From Winogradskya humida (GTDB lineage: Bacteria > Actinomycetota > Actinomycetes > Mycobacteriales > Micromonosporaceae): a DNA stretch of 36,511 nucleotides. Below are positions 29,348 through 36,511 of the stretch, in pieces; position 1 is the first letter of the stretch, and each line of letters opens with the position of its first letter. The DNA lies in contig NZ_BOMN01000062.1 in the NCBI RefSeq assembly GCF_016862215.1, forward strand, positions 1 to 36,511. Direction: 5' to 3'. The position numbers and the translations under genes are program-made. The notes under the pieces are model-generated. The model worked only from the letters and a program-made list of their open reading frames with translations, was not told the DNA's origin and made no database searches.

Positions 29348-30246
29348 ACCAACAATCTGGGGAGCCCACCCGTGTGCAGGAAAACGACCTTGCCGCGGGG
29401 TTTCGCCGCGCGGAGACCGGCCATCGCGCGGCCGGTGTAGGTCGGGTCGAGGAAGATCCCCTCGGTGCGCGCGACCAGCGTCATCGCCGCGCGCACCGGC
29501 TCGGTCACCGTCGCGTATCCCGCGCCGACCTGCGTGCTGTCGATGCGCAGGCTTTCGCTGACCGCGCCCAGCTCGGTCCCGCCGGCCGCCCACATCCCGC
29601 CCTCGGCGGCCGCCCACATCTCGTTCAGCAGGCCCGCCACTGTCGCGCGTGGATCGGGCAGGGCGCCGACGTCCACGCCCAGCACCCGCTCGGGGCCGAG
29701 CTGCGCGACCAGCCCGGCCATCGTCCCGCCCGACCCGAGCGCGACCACGACCGTGTCCAGATCCGGCAACTGCGTGAGCAACTCCTTCGCACAGTCGACG
29801 TACCCCTGCGCCGACACCGCATTCGTGCCACCGAACGGAATCACGTAACCGTCCTGCGCGGCCGCGACCTCGGCAAGCGGATCGGTGCCGGCCCACACGA
29901 TCCGCGCGCCGGCCAGCTCGTCGAGCAACAGGTTGCCGCGCATGGCCTCCGGCGCCGTCCCCGCCAGGACCAGGGTGCAGCTCAACCCGAGCCGCGCGGC
30001 GGCCGCAGCGGTCAGCCGCGCATGATTCGACTGCGGCGCACCCGTGGTGACCACGCCGGTCGCGCCGGCCTTGACCGCCTGCGCGCAGGTGTACTGAAGC
30101 TTCCGGACCTTGTTCCCACCACCACCGAGCCCGGTCAGATCGTCCCGCTTCACCCACAACTGCTCGAGCCCGATCGCCCCGGCCAGCCGCATCGCGGGCT
30201 CCAACGGGGTCGGCCAGGTCGCCAGCGGAACAGGCTTGATCGTCAT
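29344..30246 (-). CDS. PLP-dependent D-cysteine desulfhydrase/ACC deaminase family protein
   Basis: The 300-residue protein belongs to the tryptophan-synthase-beta fold (type II) PLP family: WVKRDDLTGLGGGGNKVRKLQY with the PLP lysine Lys46, VVTTGAPQSNHARLTAAAAA, VIPFGGTNAVSAQGYVD and the phosphate-binding loop VVALGSGGTMAGL. It ends FLHTGGLPRLLV. Members deaminate or desulfhydrate small amino acids such as D-cysteine or ACC; the two cannot be told apart with confidence by reading. ATG 30246 is chosen because the family N terminus begins there. Its start is only nine bases from the divergent HAD gene, and its stop overlaps the stop of the convergent gene. No ribosome-binding site fits that space. 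Confidence 0.88.
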   Translation of the reverse strand: MTIKPVPLATWPTPLEPAMRLAGAIGLEQLWVKRDDLTGLGGGGNKVRKLQYTCAQAVKAGATGVVTTGAPQSNHARLTAAAAARLGLSCTLVLAGTAPEAMRGNLLLDELAGARIVWAGTDPLAEVAAAQDGYVIPFGGTNAVSAQGYVDCAKELLTQLPDLDTVVVALGSGGTMAGLVAQLGPERVLGVDVGALPDPRATVAGLLNEMWAAAEGGMWAAGGTELGAVSESLRIDSTQVGAGYATVTEPVRAAMTLVARTEGIFLDPTYTGRAMAGLRAAKPRGKVVFLHTGGLPRLLV

Positions 30247-30255
30247 AGCAATACA

Positions 30256-30933
30256 ATGCCAGTCGTGACCGTACGCGCGGTGCTCCTGGACCTGGACGGC
30301 ACGCTCGTCAACCACGACGCCGCAGCCGACGCGGCCCTGCGAGCCTGGCTCCCCACCATCGGCCACCCCGCCACGGACGAATCCGTCGCCCGCTGGACCG
30401 CCCTCCAGGAACCCCACCTCGCAGCCTGGCGAGCCGGCACCATCACCTTCGCGGAACAGCGCCGCCGCCGTTTACGCGATTTCCTCGGCACGGAGTCAAC
30501 CCCCGACTCCCAGTTGGACGCCACTTTCGCCGACTACCTGAAACACTACGAAGCCGCCTGGCGCGCTTATGACGACGTCATTCCCGCATTACGCGCTCTG
30601 ACCGTGCCTTGCGCGGTGCTGACAAACGGCTCAACCACCCAACAGAACAAGAAACTCATCCGTACGGGAATCGCCCACCTCATCGGCCCGGTGTTCACAG
30701 TCGACAACCTCGGCACCCCCAAACCCGATCCGGTGGCGTTCCTGCGCGCTTGCGAACGGTGGGGCTTCCAGCCACACGAAGTGCTGAGCGTGGGCGACAA
30801 CTATGACCTGGACGTCCGCGCCGCCCGATCCGCCGGCCTCCGAGCCACCCACCTCGACCGCCACGACACCGGCCCCTTCACCGAACCCCACCGCATAACC
30901 ACCCTGGCTGATCTCACTCTTCAGTTCAATTAA
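30256..30933 (+). CDS. HAD family hydrolase
   Basis: The 225-residue protein has the haloacid-dehalogenase motifs: LLDLDGTLVNH (nucleophile Asp12, acid Asp14), VLTNGSTTQQNKKLI (motif II Thr and Lys), TPKPDPVAF and VGDNYDLDVRAARSAG (motif IV). The helical cap between motifs I and II marks subfamily I. It should be a Mg-dependent phosphatase for a small phosphorylated metabolite. ATG 30256 and GTG 30265 are both possible; neither has a ribosome-binding site, and the divergent PLP gene starts at 30246, so the transcript may be leaderless. No pathway partner other than the divergent PLP enzyme is evident. Confidence 0.9.
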   Translation: MPVVTVRAVLLDLDGTLVNHDAAADAALRAWLPTIGHPATDESVARWTALQEPHLAAWRAGTITFAEQRRRRLRDFLGTESTPDSQLDATFADYLKHYEAAWRAYDDVIPALRALTVPCAVLTNGSTTQQNKKLIRTGIAHLIGPVFTVDNLGTPKPDPVAFLRACERWGFQPHEVLSVGDNYDLDVRAARSAGLRATHLDRHDTGPFTEPHRITTLADLTLQFN

Positions 30934-31093
30934 CTCAATGCTTGCGGCATGCATCTGCGTGGCTTGAATCAACACTTGTAAGCCGGTCAAGGTAATCGAT
31001 CTCGAACCCTCCGGGTCCACAAGCATCGATCAGGGACGCCATCGATGCGGCCAGAAGAGCCGGCTGGCACCTGAGGCAGACATCAGGCCACGG
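30934..31093. other. Intergenic sequence before the decayed gene
   Basis: No gene is supported here. Short protein-like pieces are present (for example CKPVKVIDLEPSGSTS), perhaps the worn-down start of the decayed gene, but they cannot be joined with confidence. Confidence 0.35.
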
Positions 31094-31758
31094 CTATGGA
31101 CTGCCGAGGAGATTCTCGATGCCGATGTCGACCACATCGACGCCGCCGAGCGGTGACACCGGGCTCAAGACCTCCTGGACACCGCCGCCGAGAACGCGGA
31201 GGAGGTGGACCGCCTCATGGTGCTGGCGCAAAAATTCGACGAAGAGGCGAGCCATCTGACCCACAGCAGTCAACTGCGCGGCATTGAAGTATTGGGCCGA
31301 GACGGTTCCGCCGAGACATACGTCGGAGGCGCCGAGGAGCGAGTGACGCAGGCCACGGAGGTGGTAGCCGCAGCAGCACACCAGCAAGATCCAATACTGG
31401 CTGATCTGAGGACCCGCCTATCTCGATGGTGGGCATATCCGATATCGCCAAGCGGGTTCGGGTGACGCGCGAGGCCGTCCGCCTCTGGGTCGACGGAAAG
31501 CGCGGCCCGGGCGACTTCCCCGGAACCGGTCGGTTCCGCAGGCGGTGGCGAGCGGGGCTCCATGCGGATCTGGCAGTGGGCCTCGGTGAACGACTGGCTG
31601 CGTCACTATTACCTGCGCTAAGAAGGAGAGACGCTCTCGGTTGCCTTGACCGCCGAGATCAATGCCGCCCTCTCAGGCACGGCCTACCCCGCCAGAATGG
31701 CGAAGCGGACGCAGGTACGCAACCGTCATCAAACCCGAAAGAAGATCGTCAACGGCTG
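31094..31758 (+). pseudogene. Decayed helix-turn-helix DNA-binding protein gene
   Basis: Read in pieces, this 665-bp region gives one coherent protein. LWTAEEILDADVDHIDAAER is followed by a TGA (31154-31156), then in the same frame HRAQDLLDTAAENAEEVDRL continues to WWAYP. The frame changes near 31430, where SDIAKRVRVTREAVRLW gives a clear helix-turn-helix and DGKRGPGDF follows. It changes again near 31530-31560, where RIWQWASVNDWLRHYYLR appears, then a TAA (31619-31621) and in-frame EGETLSVALTAEINAALSG. Two stops and two frameshifts make function unlikely. A frameshift from sequencing error cannot explain both stops. The upstream limit is unclear; 30934-31093 holds no supported gene. Confidence 0.72.
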
Positions 31759-31771
31759 ACGCGTGGGCGAG

Positions 31772-32365
31772 TCAGGCCTCGTCGTCGGCCGTGGTGTCGG
31801 GCTCGGGTGGGCCGGGTGGGATGTCGAGGTCGGTGTCGTCGGCGATGTCGTCCATCGGGACGACTCGGACGGTGTGGGCGTGGGTGCGCAGGTAGTCGCG
31901 GGCGCCTCGGTCTCCGGTGGCGGAGGCGGCGACGCCGGCCCAGTGGTCGCGGCCGAGGAGCACCGGGTGGGAGCGGCGGTTGTCGTAGCCGCCCATGGCG
32001 AGGGCGTCGGGGGCGGCGAAGGCGACGATTCGGCGTACGGCTGCGGGGGTGATGCCGGGCATGTCGACCAGAAGGACCACCGCCGCGTCGGCCGCGCCCG
32101 CGGCCAGCGCGCCCAGCCCGGCGCGCAAGGAGGACGCCATGCCGGTGTCCCACTCGGGGTTGTCGACGAAGTCGACGCCGGGGACGGCGGCGCGCACCCG
32201 TTCGGCCTGCGCCCCGACCACGATGTGGATCCGGTCGAGACCGGCCGTGCGCAGGGTGCGTTCCGCGCGCCGCACCAGCAGCGTGCCTTCCCAAGGCACG
32301 AGCGCCTTCGGCATGCCGTAACGACGCCCGGCGCCCGCGGCGAGGACCAGCCCGGCGACCTTCAT
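31772..32365 (-). CDS. MobA/MocA-like nucleotidyltransferase family protein
   Basis: The 197-residue protein begins with the sugar/molybdopterin nucleotidyltransferase signature VAGLVLAAGAGRRYGMPKALVPW (LAAGxGxRxGxxK binds the nucleotide triphosphate). It continues with VGAQAERVRAAVPGVDFVDNPEWDTGMASSLRAGL and VVLLVDMPGITPAAVRRIV, a metal-binding Asp motif shared by MobA and MocA. It probably makes a cytosine or guanine dinucleotide form of the molybdenum cofactor, or another nucleotide-linked metabolite; no molybdoenzyme gene is nearby, so the role is open. The C-terminal tail is acidic. ATG 32365 has an AGGA-like sequence upstream. Confidence 0.87.
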   Translation of the reverse strand: MKVAGLVLAAGAGRRYGMPKALVPWEGTLLVRRAERTLRTAGLDRIHIVVGAQAERVRAAVPGVDFVDNPEWDTGMASSLRAGLGALAAGAADAAVVLLVDMPGITPAAVRRIVAFAAPDALAMGGYDNRRSHPVLLGRDHWAGVAASATGDRGARDYLRTHAHTVRVVPMDDIADDTDLDIPPGPPEPDTTADDEA

Positions 32366-32555
32366 ACCGTAATCCTATTACTGGGTGAATTTTCCTCCAC
32401 AGTGGGGCCGACGACCATTCCTGTTGCCCCTATCAAATGCGAGAAACATTTCCGATGAATGCCGTAGCGGCGCGTCAAAGAAAAGCATCGGCCACCGTGG
32501 GATACATATCTTGATGCTCTGCGGCAAACGGCCGCGGATCGCTGGAAGGGCGGCC
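32366..32555. other. Spacer upstream of the secreted hydrolase
   Basis: This 190-bp divergent spacer is less GC-rich than its surroundings. It must contain promoters for both neighbours, but I see no convincing -35/-10 pair and no gene. Confidence 0.35.
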
Positions 32556-34325
32556 ATGCATTCTCTAGGAAAACGTCTCCTCGGTGTGGGAGCGGCGGGG
32601 GTGCTGATCGCGGTCAGCGCTGCGGTCCCGACCTCGGCGTCGGCGGTCGGCGCGGGGTCGGCAGCAGCAAAGGACCAGGCCGACACCGTTAGCGCCTTGG
32701 AGCGCAAGCGCGTCGACAGCGTCCCGACGCCGAAACTCGACTGGTACGAGTGCTGGGAGACCGCGGAGTGCGCCACCACGCGTCTCCCGCTTGACTACGA
32801 CCAGCCGACCGGGGCGAAAACCGAGATCGCGGTGCTGCGAATCAAGGCGAAAGACCAGGCGCACAAGATCGGGACCCTGTTCGTCAATCCGGGTGGACCC
32901 GGCGGTTCCGCCACCAGTTTCGCGTATTCCGCGCAGTTTTTCCTGAGCGAGTCGATCCTCAAGCGCTTCGACATTGTCGGCTTCGACCCGCGCGGTATCG
33001 ACGCCAGCCAGAACCTGCGCTGCTTCCCGTCGGTGAAGGAGCAGACCGCGGTTCTCTCGCAGATGAACGTGGCCTTCCCATGGGGCAAGGCGCAGGAGGA
33101 CCGCTACATCGCCGCTGCCAAGAAGTTCGGCAAGGCGTGCTCGACCACCGGCAAATGGCTCGCCGGATCTATGTCGTCCGCCGAGGCGGCCCGCGACATG
33201 GACGTGCTGCGCCGGGCGGTCGGCGACCAGAAGCTGAGCTTCCTGGGCTTCAGCTACGGCACCGCGATCGGCCAGTTCTACGCCAACATGTTCCCGGACC
33301 GGTTCCGGGCCCTGACCGTCGACGGCGTCCTCGACCCGGAGCACTGGGTCGGCACACCGGCCACCGCCGGGCAGGAGCAGGACACGCGGCTGCGGTCGGG
33401 TGCCGGCGCGTACCGTGCGCTGATCGAGATCCTGCACCGCTGTGACGCCGCCGGTGAGGAGTTCTGTGTCTTCGCCGCCGGTGACCCGGTCAAGAACTTC
33501 GAGACCATCGCGCAGACGCTGCGAAAGAAGCCGCTCGTCCTGAAGGACGAGTGGGGCACCTGGACCATCACGTACGCGGACTTCGTCAGCGGCATCCTCG
33601 GCTCGATGTACGGCACCGACGCCGGCGACTGGGCCACGTACCTGATGATGGACCTGTGGAACATGCTGTTCCCGCCGACCCAGGAGGCCGCCGACGAGGC
33701 GAGGACGGCGCTGCTCGCCCGGATCAAGGAGGCCCGCGGCAAGCCGGCCCGCGACTTCTACTACAGCAACGGCTTCGAAGCCTTCGCCGGCGTGGACTGC
33801 ACCGACGCGCTGCACCCGCAGGACGCCGGCGACTGGCCGGCCCTGATGGTGCAGGCCGACAAGCGGGCACCGTACTTCGGCCGCGCCTGGGGCTGGGGCA
33901 CCGTGCAGTGCGCCCGCAACACGTGGACCGTCCGGGACGAGGACGCGTACACCGGCCCGTGGACCGCGAAGACCGCCGCGCCGGTTCTGTTCGTCGGCGC
34001 CAAGTGGGATCCGGCAACGAACTACGACGACGCGGTCTCGGCTTCCAAGCGTCTGCCGAACAGCCGGCTGCTGTCCAACACCAACTGGGGCCACACGTCC
34101 TACGGCACCTCGGACTGTGCCACCAACGCGATCGACACGTACCTGCTGACGGGTGCGCTGCCGGCGAAGGGCACCTGGTGTGACGGCGACTACCAGCCGT
34201 TCACCACACCGGTGGTCTCGGAGGAGGAGCAGGAAACGATGACCCTCTCGGAGGCTCGCAAGGAGCAGGGTCTGCCGGACGTCTCGCGCCCGGCACCGTA
34301 CTCCATCTTCAATTCTCAAAGCTGA
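32556..34325 (+). CDS. Secreted alpha/beta hydrolase of the tripeptidyl aminopeptidase type
   Basis: The 589-residue protein has a signal peptide (KRLLGVGAAGVLIAVSAAVPTSASA, cleavage near 30), then the family core: LFVNPGGPGGSATSF (oxyanion region, 108-122), FDIVGFDPRGID, the nucleophile elbow FLGFSYGTAIG with Ser233, the acid in GAKWDPATNYDDA (Asp485) and the His in NWGHTSYGT (His513). It contains several Cys residues, as expected outside the cell. Relatives in Streptomyces (Tap and SlpD/SlpE) remove N-terminal tripeptides from extracellular proteins. ATG 32556 has GGAAGGG at about 7-base spacing. The hairpin terminator at 34331 follows the stop. A role in trimming exported peptides, including the nearby lanthipeptide, is possible but only suggested by family. 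Confidence 0.92.
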   Translation: MHSLGKRLLGVGAAGVLIAVSAAVPTSASAVGAGSAAAKDQADTVSALERKRVDSVPTPKLDWYECWETAECATTRLPLDYDQPTGAKTEIAVLRIKAKDQAHKIGTLFVNPGGPGGSATSFAYSAQFFLSESILKRFDIVGFDPRGIDASQNLRCFPSVKEQTAVLSQMNVAFPWGKAQEDRYIAAAKKFGKACSTTGKWLAGSMSSAEAARDMDVLRRAVGDQKLSFLGFSYGTAIGQFYANMFPDRFRALTVDGVLDPEHWVGTPATAGQEQDTRLRSGAGAYRALIEILHRCDAAGEEFCVFAAGDPVKNFETIAQTLRKKPLVLKDEWGTWTITYADFVSGILGSMYGTDAGDWATYLMMDLWNMLFPPTQEAADEARTALLARIKEARGKPARDFYYSNGFEAFAGVDCTDALHPQDAGDWPALMVQADKRAPYFGRAWGWGTVQCARNTWTVRDEDAYTGPWTAKTAAPVLFVGAKWDPATNYDDAVSASKRLPNSRLLSNTNWGHTSYGTSDCATNAIDTYLLTGALPAKGTWCDGDYQPFTTPVVSEEEQETMTLSEARKEQGLPDVSRPAPYSIFNSQS

Positions 34326-34330
34326 TCTCC

Positions 34331-34356
34331 CGGGGCGGCGCTTCGGCGCCGCCCCG
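34331..34356 (+). terminator. Hairpin with UUCG tetraloop after the aminopeptidase gene
   Basis: CGGGGCGGCGC (34331-34341) pairs perfectly with GCGCCGCCCCG (34346-34356) around TTCG, a very stable RNA tetraloop, five bases after the stop. No T-run follows. Confidence 0.82.
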
Positions 34357-34456
34357 CTCTATCTGCCACCACCGGCCGGACCCCTGACCGGATCGTTCCG
34401 CTCCGAGACCTGGCAATGCCTTTATGAGTACGCCGTGAGCACGCCAGAATCAACGT

Positions 34457-35041
34457 ATGACAAAAGCGCTCATCGTCATCGACGTCCAGGAATCCTTCCG
34501 CGCCCGCCCGTCCTGGAAAGCGGTCGGCAACCCCGACATCGCCAAGCCCGTGCAGGCACTGATCGACACCGCCCGCGCCGCCGGCGACCTCGTCATCTGG
34601 ATTTTGCACAGCGAACCCGGCACCGGCGGTGTCTTCGACCCGAGCTCGGGTCACGTCCGCCCGTTCGCCGAGCTGTCCCCCGCCGACGGCGAGCCGATCC
34701 TGACCAAGACCTCGCGAAACGCGTTCACCACCACCAACCTGCAGCAGCTCCTCACCGCCGCGGGCATCCACGAACTCACGCTCTGCGGCATCCAGACGGA
34801 ACAGTGCGTGGAGACCACCGCCCGGGTCGGAGCGGACTTCGGCTACACGATCACCTTCGTCACCGATGCGACCACGACATTCCCGATCGCCCACCGCTCA
34901 GCCCCCGCCGACCTGACCGTCGACGAACTCCTCGCCGACCCCCGCACCCTCCCGGTCGCCGACATCATTTCCCGCACCGAGTACGCCCTCGCGGGCCGGT
35001 TCGCTACCGTGACAACCGTGAGTGAGCTGACCGGATCGTGA
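34457..35041 (+). CDS. Isochorismatase-family cysteine hydrolase
   Basis: The 194-residue protein has the cysteine-hydrolase triad of this family: Asp9 (LIVIDVQ), Lys84 (ILTKTSRNAF) and Cys117 (CGIQTEQCVETTAR). GFGYTITFVTDATTTF-like sequence near 130-142 completes the fold. It may hydrolyse isochorismate-like, nicotinamide-like or biuret/carbamoyl amides; the substrate is not fixed by sequence. ATG 34457 is the first start after an AT-rich spacer. The last codons overlap the GTG start of the GlxA-type regulator (GTGA at 35038-35041), so the enzyme and regulator are translated together. Confidence 0.9.
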   Translation: MTKALIVIDVQESFRARPSWKAVGNPDIAKPVQALIDTARAAGDLVIWILHSEPGTGGVFDPSSGHVRPFAELSPADGEPILTKTSRNAFTTTNLQQLLTAAGIHELTLCGIQTEQCVETTARVGADFGYTITFVTDATTTFPIAHRSAPADLTVDELLADPRTLPVADIISRTEYALAGRFATVTTVSELTGS

Positions 35042-35946
35042 GCCAGGTGGTTTTCGTCCTCGTGCCCGGCCTGCACCTGCTGGACCTGGCAGGGGCCGCC
35101 CAGGTCTTCTCGACCGCGGCCGGGTACGGGCACGACTACCGCCTCGCCTACGTCGCGGAGCACGAGCAGATCGTCACCCACCAGGGCGTCCCCCTCCTCG
35201 CCACGAAACAGTGGCCGGACCTGACCCCGGACGACCTGGTGGTGGTCCCCGGCTGGAGCGTCCGCCCCGGCACCACCAACGGCCACCTGCAGCAGCAGAC
35301 CCTCGACCGGATCACCGCCCACCACACCGCGGGCGGCACGGTGGCCAGCATCTGCGCCGGCGCCGACGCCCTGGGCCGAGCCGGCCTCCTCGACGGCCGC
35401 CGCTGCACCACCCACCACGACATCCAGCACACCCTGGCCCGCCGCTACCCCCTGGCCGACGTCGTCCCCGACGTCCTCTACGTCACCGACGGCCGCGTGG
35501 TGACCTCGGCAGGCATCGCCAGCGGCATCGACCTGGCCCTCCACCTGGTCGCCACCCGCCACGGCCCCGCAGCCGCCGCCCGCGTCGCCCGCCAGATGGT
35601 CGTCTACGCCCGCCGCAACGGCAACGACAGCCAGCAGAGCGCCATGCTCCGCCACCGAGCCCACCTCAACGACGCCGTCCACCGGGTCCAGGACCGCATC
35701 GAAACCGATTTCAAGGAACAACTCCCCCTCACCGACCTCGCCCGCACCGCCGGAATCAGCGAACGAACCCTCACCCGCCGCTTCGAATCCGCCACCGGCA
35801 GCACCCCCCTCCGCTACCAGCAACTCCTCCGCCTGGAACGAGCCGAACACCTCATCAGCCACGGCGCCACCATCGAATCCGCCGCCCACTCCGTAGGCTT
35901 CACCGACGCCCGCATGCTCCGCCGCCTCCGCTCCCGCCCCCGCTGA
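35038..35946 (+). CDS. GlxA-type transcriptional regulator (DJ-1/PfpI-like domain plus AraC HTH)
   Basis: The 302-residue protein has an N-terminal DJ-1/PfpI-like domain (VVFVLVPGLHLLDLAGAAQVF, VVVPGW, TVASICAGADALGRAGLLDGRRCTTHH with the nucleophile-elbow Cys) and a C-terminal AraC double helix-turn-helix (LPLTDLARTAGISERTLTRRFESATGSTPLRYQQLLRLERAEHLI, and AHSVGFTDARMLRRLRSR). GlxA-type regulators bind a small ligand in the first domain and usually control neighbouring catabolic genes. The GTG start at 35038 overlaps the stop of the isochorismatase-family gene, which is therefore its likely target. The second HTH ends quickly after the stop region (SRPR), a little shorter than usual. Confidence 0.92.
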   Translation: MSQVVFVLVPGLHLLDLAGAAQVFSTAAGYGHDYRLAYVAEHEQIVTHQGVPLLATKQWPDLTPDDLVVVPGWSVRPGTTNGHLQQQTLDRITAHHTAGGTVASICAGADALGRAGLLDGRRCTTHHDIQHTLARRYPLADVVPDVLYVTDGRVVTSAGIASGIDLALHLVATRHGPAAAARVARQMVVYARRNGNDSQQSAMLRHRAHLNDAVHRVQDRIETDFKEQLPLTDLARTAGISERTLTRRFESATGSTPLRYQQLLRLERAEHLISHGATIESAAHSVGFTDARMLRRLRSRPR

Positions 35947-35959
35947 TCCCCACGGCCCG

Positions 35960-36511
35960 CTATTCGCGGCCGACCCATTCCAGCTCCGCGGTCGCATACA
36001 GGCTCACGGCAGCCGCAGGGTCATCGGCGGCACAGGCCTCCGCAACCGCGTCCAAGAGCTCGTCATAATCGGCCCCGGTCTCCCCCCTGTACGACGCCTG
36101 CATCCGCCCCCACTCGTCCCACGGCAACGTCTCCACCTTGTTCAGACAGGCCAGATCCCGAACGGCATTACCCCGAATCTCAGCCGGCCCCCAATTCTCG
36201 GTGCCGGGCACGCCGTACTGAGAAGCGTCGAGACCCCCGGAGCGATAGGCCACCCACGCCTCGCCCCCCGTCACGAACTCACCAGGCTTCAGATCAGTGG
36301 CATCCTCCACCAAGGACGCCCCCATGATCTCCGCATCAACGCGCACCCACCGCCACCGATCCGCCCGCCCCGGGTGGTCCCGCTCAGGTCGGCCCTGCTC
36401 AGGTCCGCCCTGCTCAGGTCCGCCCTGCTCAAGTGCGCCCTGCCCAGGTCGGCCCTGCTCAAGTGGGCCCTGCTCAAGTGCGCCCTGCCCAGGTCGGCCC
36501 TGCTCAAGTGC
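35960..36511 (-). CDS. Transglutaminase-like protein, C-terminal part, interrupted by a pentapeptide repeat (5' partial)
   Basis: The frame is open to the right edge. From the edge it reads a low-complexity repeat (ALEQG, PLEQG, GPEQG units of 15 bp), then DHPGRADRWRWVRVDAEIMG and a C-terminal part (FVTGGEAWVAYRSGGLDASQYGV ... GPAEIRGNAVRDLACLNKVETLPWDEWGRMQASYRG). The latter matches my recollection of actinobacterial transglutaminase-like proteins, in which the segment VDA is the catalytic Asp region; the His before it and the Cys are further upstream. The repeat sits directly before this catalytic segment, where the family normally has none. No stop interrupts the frame. An alternative frame of the same DNA encodes A(D/H)LSR pentapeptides, but it does not continue into the family sequence. 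Confidence 0.7.
   Translation of the reverse strand, partial: ALEQGRPGQGALEQGPLEQGRPGQGALEQGGPEQGGPEQGRPERDHPGRADRWRWVRVDAEIMGASLVEDATDLKPGEFVTGGEAWVAYRSGGLDASQYGVPGTENWGPAEIRGNAVRDLACLNKVETLPWDEWGRMQASYRGETGADYDELLDAVAEACAADDPAAAVSLYATAELEWVGRE
36382..36511. repeat. 15-bp tandem coding repeat at the right edge
   Basis: Units of 15 bp (GGCCCTGCTCAAGTG and close variants) repeat at least eight times up to the edge of the window. In the gene's frame they encode the x-L/P-E-Q-G pentapeptide. The period preserves the frame, and the array continues beyond the window. Confidence 0.85.

Noticed and set aside
36289..36507. Pentapeptide-repeat protein (A(D/H)LSR) at the right edge
   Set aside because: The same 15-bp array reads as ALEQG repeats in the frame that continues without a stop into a recognisable transglutaminase-like C terminus; the A(D/H)LSR frame runs into unrelated sequence and ends.

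Overview
The window is very GC-rich, gene-dense DNA with many GTG starts, GTGA start/stop overlaps and a gene repertoire typical of actinobacteria: class III lanthipeptide synthetase, streptogrisin-type protease, secreted tripeptidyl-aminopeptidase-like hydrolase, EmrB/QacA pump, GlxA-type regulator. A filamentous actinomycete, probably in or near the Micromonosporaceae (Actinoplanes-like), is my inference; no rRNA or other marker is present to prove it. I see no tRNA, rRNA, CRISPR array, intact insertion sequence or replication origin.

Layout. (1) 1-3.2 kb: the end of a membrane-anchored repeat protein with a fibronectin type III domain, then a TPR-GGDEF diguanylate cyclase. (2) 3.2-7.8 kb, minus strand: an envelope-lipid block made of a lipid kinase, a YihY/BrkB membrane protein, a double PAP2 phosphatase and an EEP-family hydrolase, with two GTGA overlaps. 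(3) 7.9-9.3 kb, plus: a metallo-beta-lactamase-fold hydrolase coupled to a DedA protein. (4) 9.3-13.4 kb: a membrane-anchored beta-lactamase-like protein without the usual general base, divergent from a helical protein, a CHASE sensor with a decayed kinase end and a complete class A beta-lactamase. (5) 13.6-18.9 kb, minus: a streptogrisin-like protease, an FAD/NAD(P)-binding protein, a long gene-free spacer, a multidrug pump and a receiver-less winged-helix regulator. (6) 19.4-22.6 kb: two flavin reductases with a membrane-anchored L7/L12-like protein, then a small regulator/membrane-protein pair carrying three copies of a palindromic operator, and a small hypothetical protein. (7) 22.6-25.4 kb: two alpha/beta hydrolases, an SDR enzyme and a cysteine-free ribosomal protein bL36. 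(8) 25.4-30.9 kb: a class III lanthipeptide precursor overlapping its synthetase, a divergent unrecognised protein, a PLP enzyme and a HAD hydrolase. (9) 31.1-31.8 kb: a decayed helix-turn-helix gene. (10) 31.8-36.5 kb: a MobA-like nucleotidyltransferase, a secreted aminopeptidase-like hydrolase, an isochorismatase/GlxA pair and, at the right edge, a transglutaminase-like protein whose catalytic region is interrupted by a pentapeptide repeat.

The most interesting system is the lanthipeptide locus at 25378-27869. The precursor has 41 residues and two adjacent Ser-x2-Ser-x(2-3)-Cys motifs. It lies downstream of, and out of frame inside, the 3' end of its synthetase, in the same order as ramC-ramS, but no ABC transporter is seen in the window. 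Other notable signals are the three-copy operator at 21822-21893, a 17-bp perfect inverted repeat that contains a start codon at 22577-22618, short tandem duplications placed exactly on stop codons (3150, 9251, 13368), and 15-bp coding repeats at both ends of the window.
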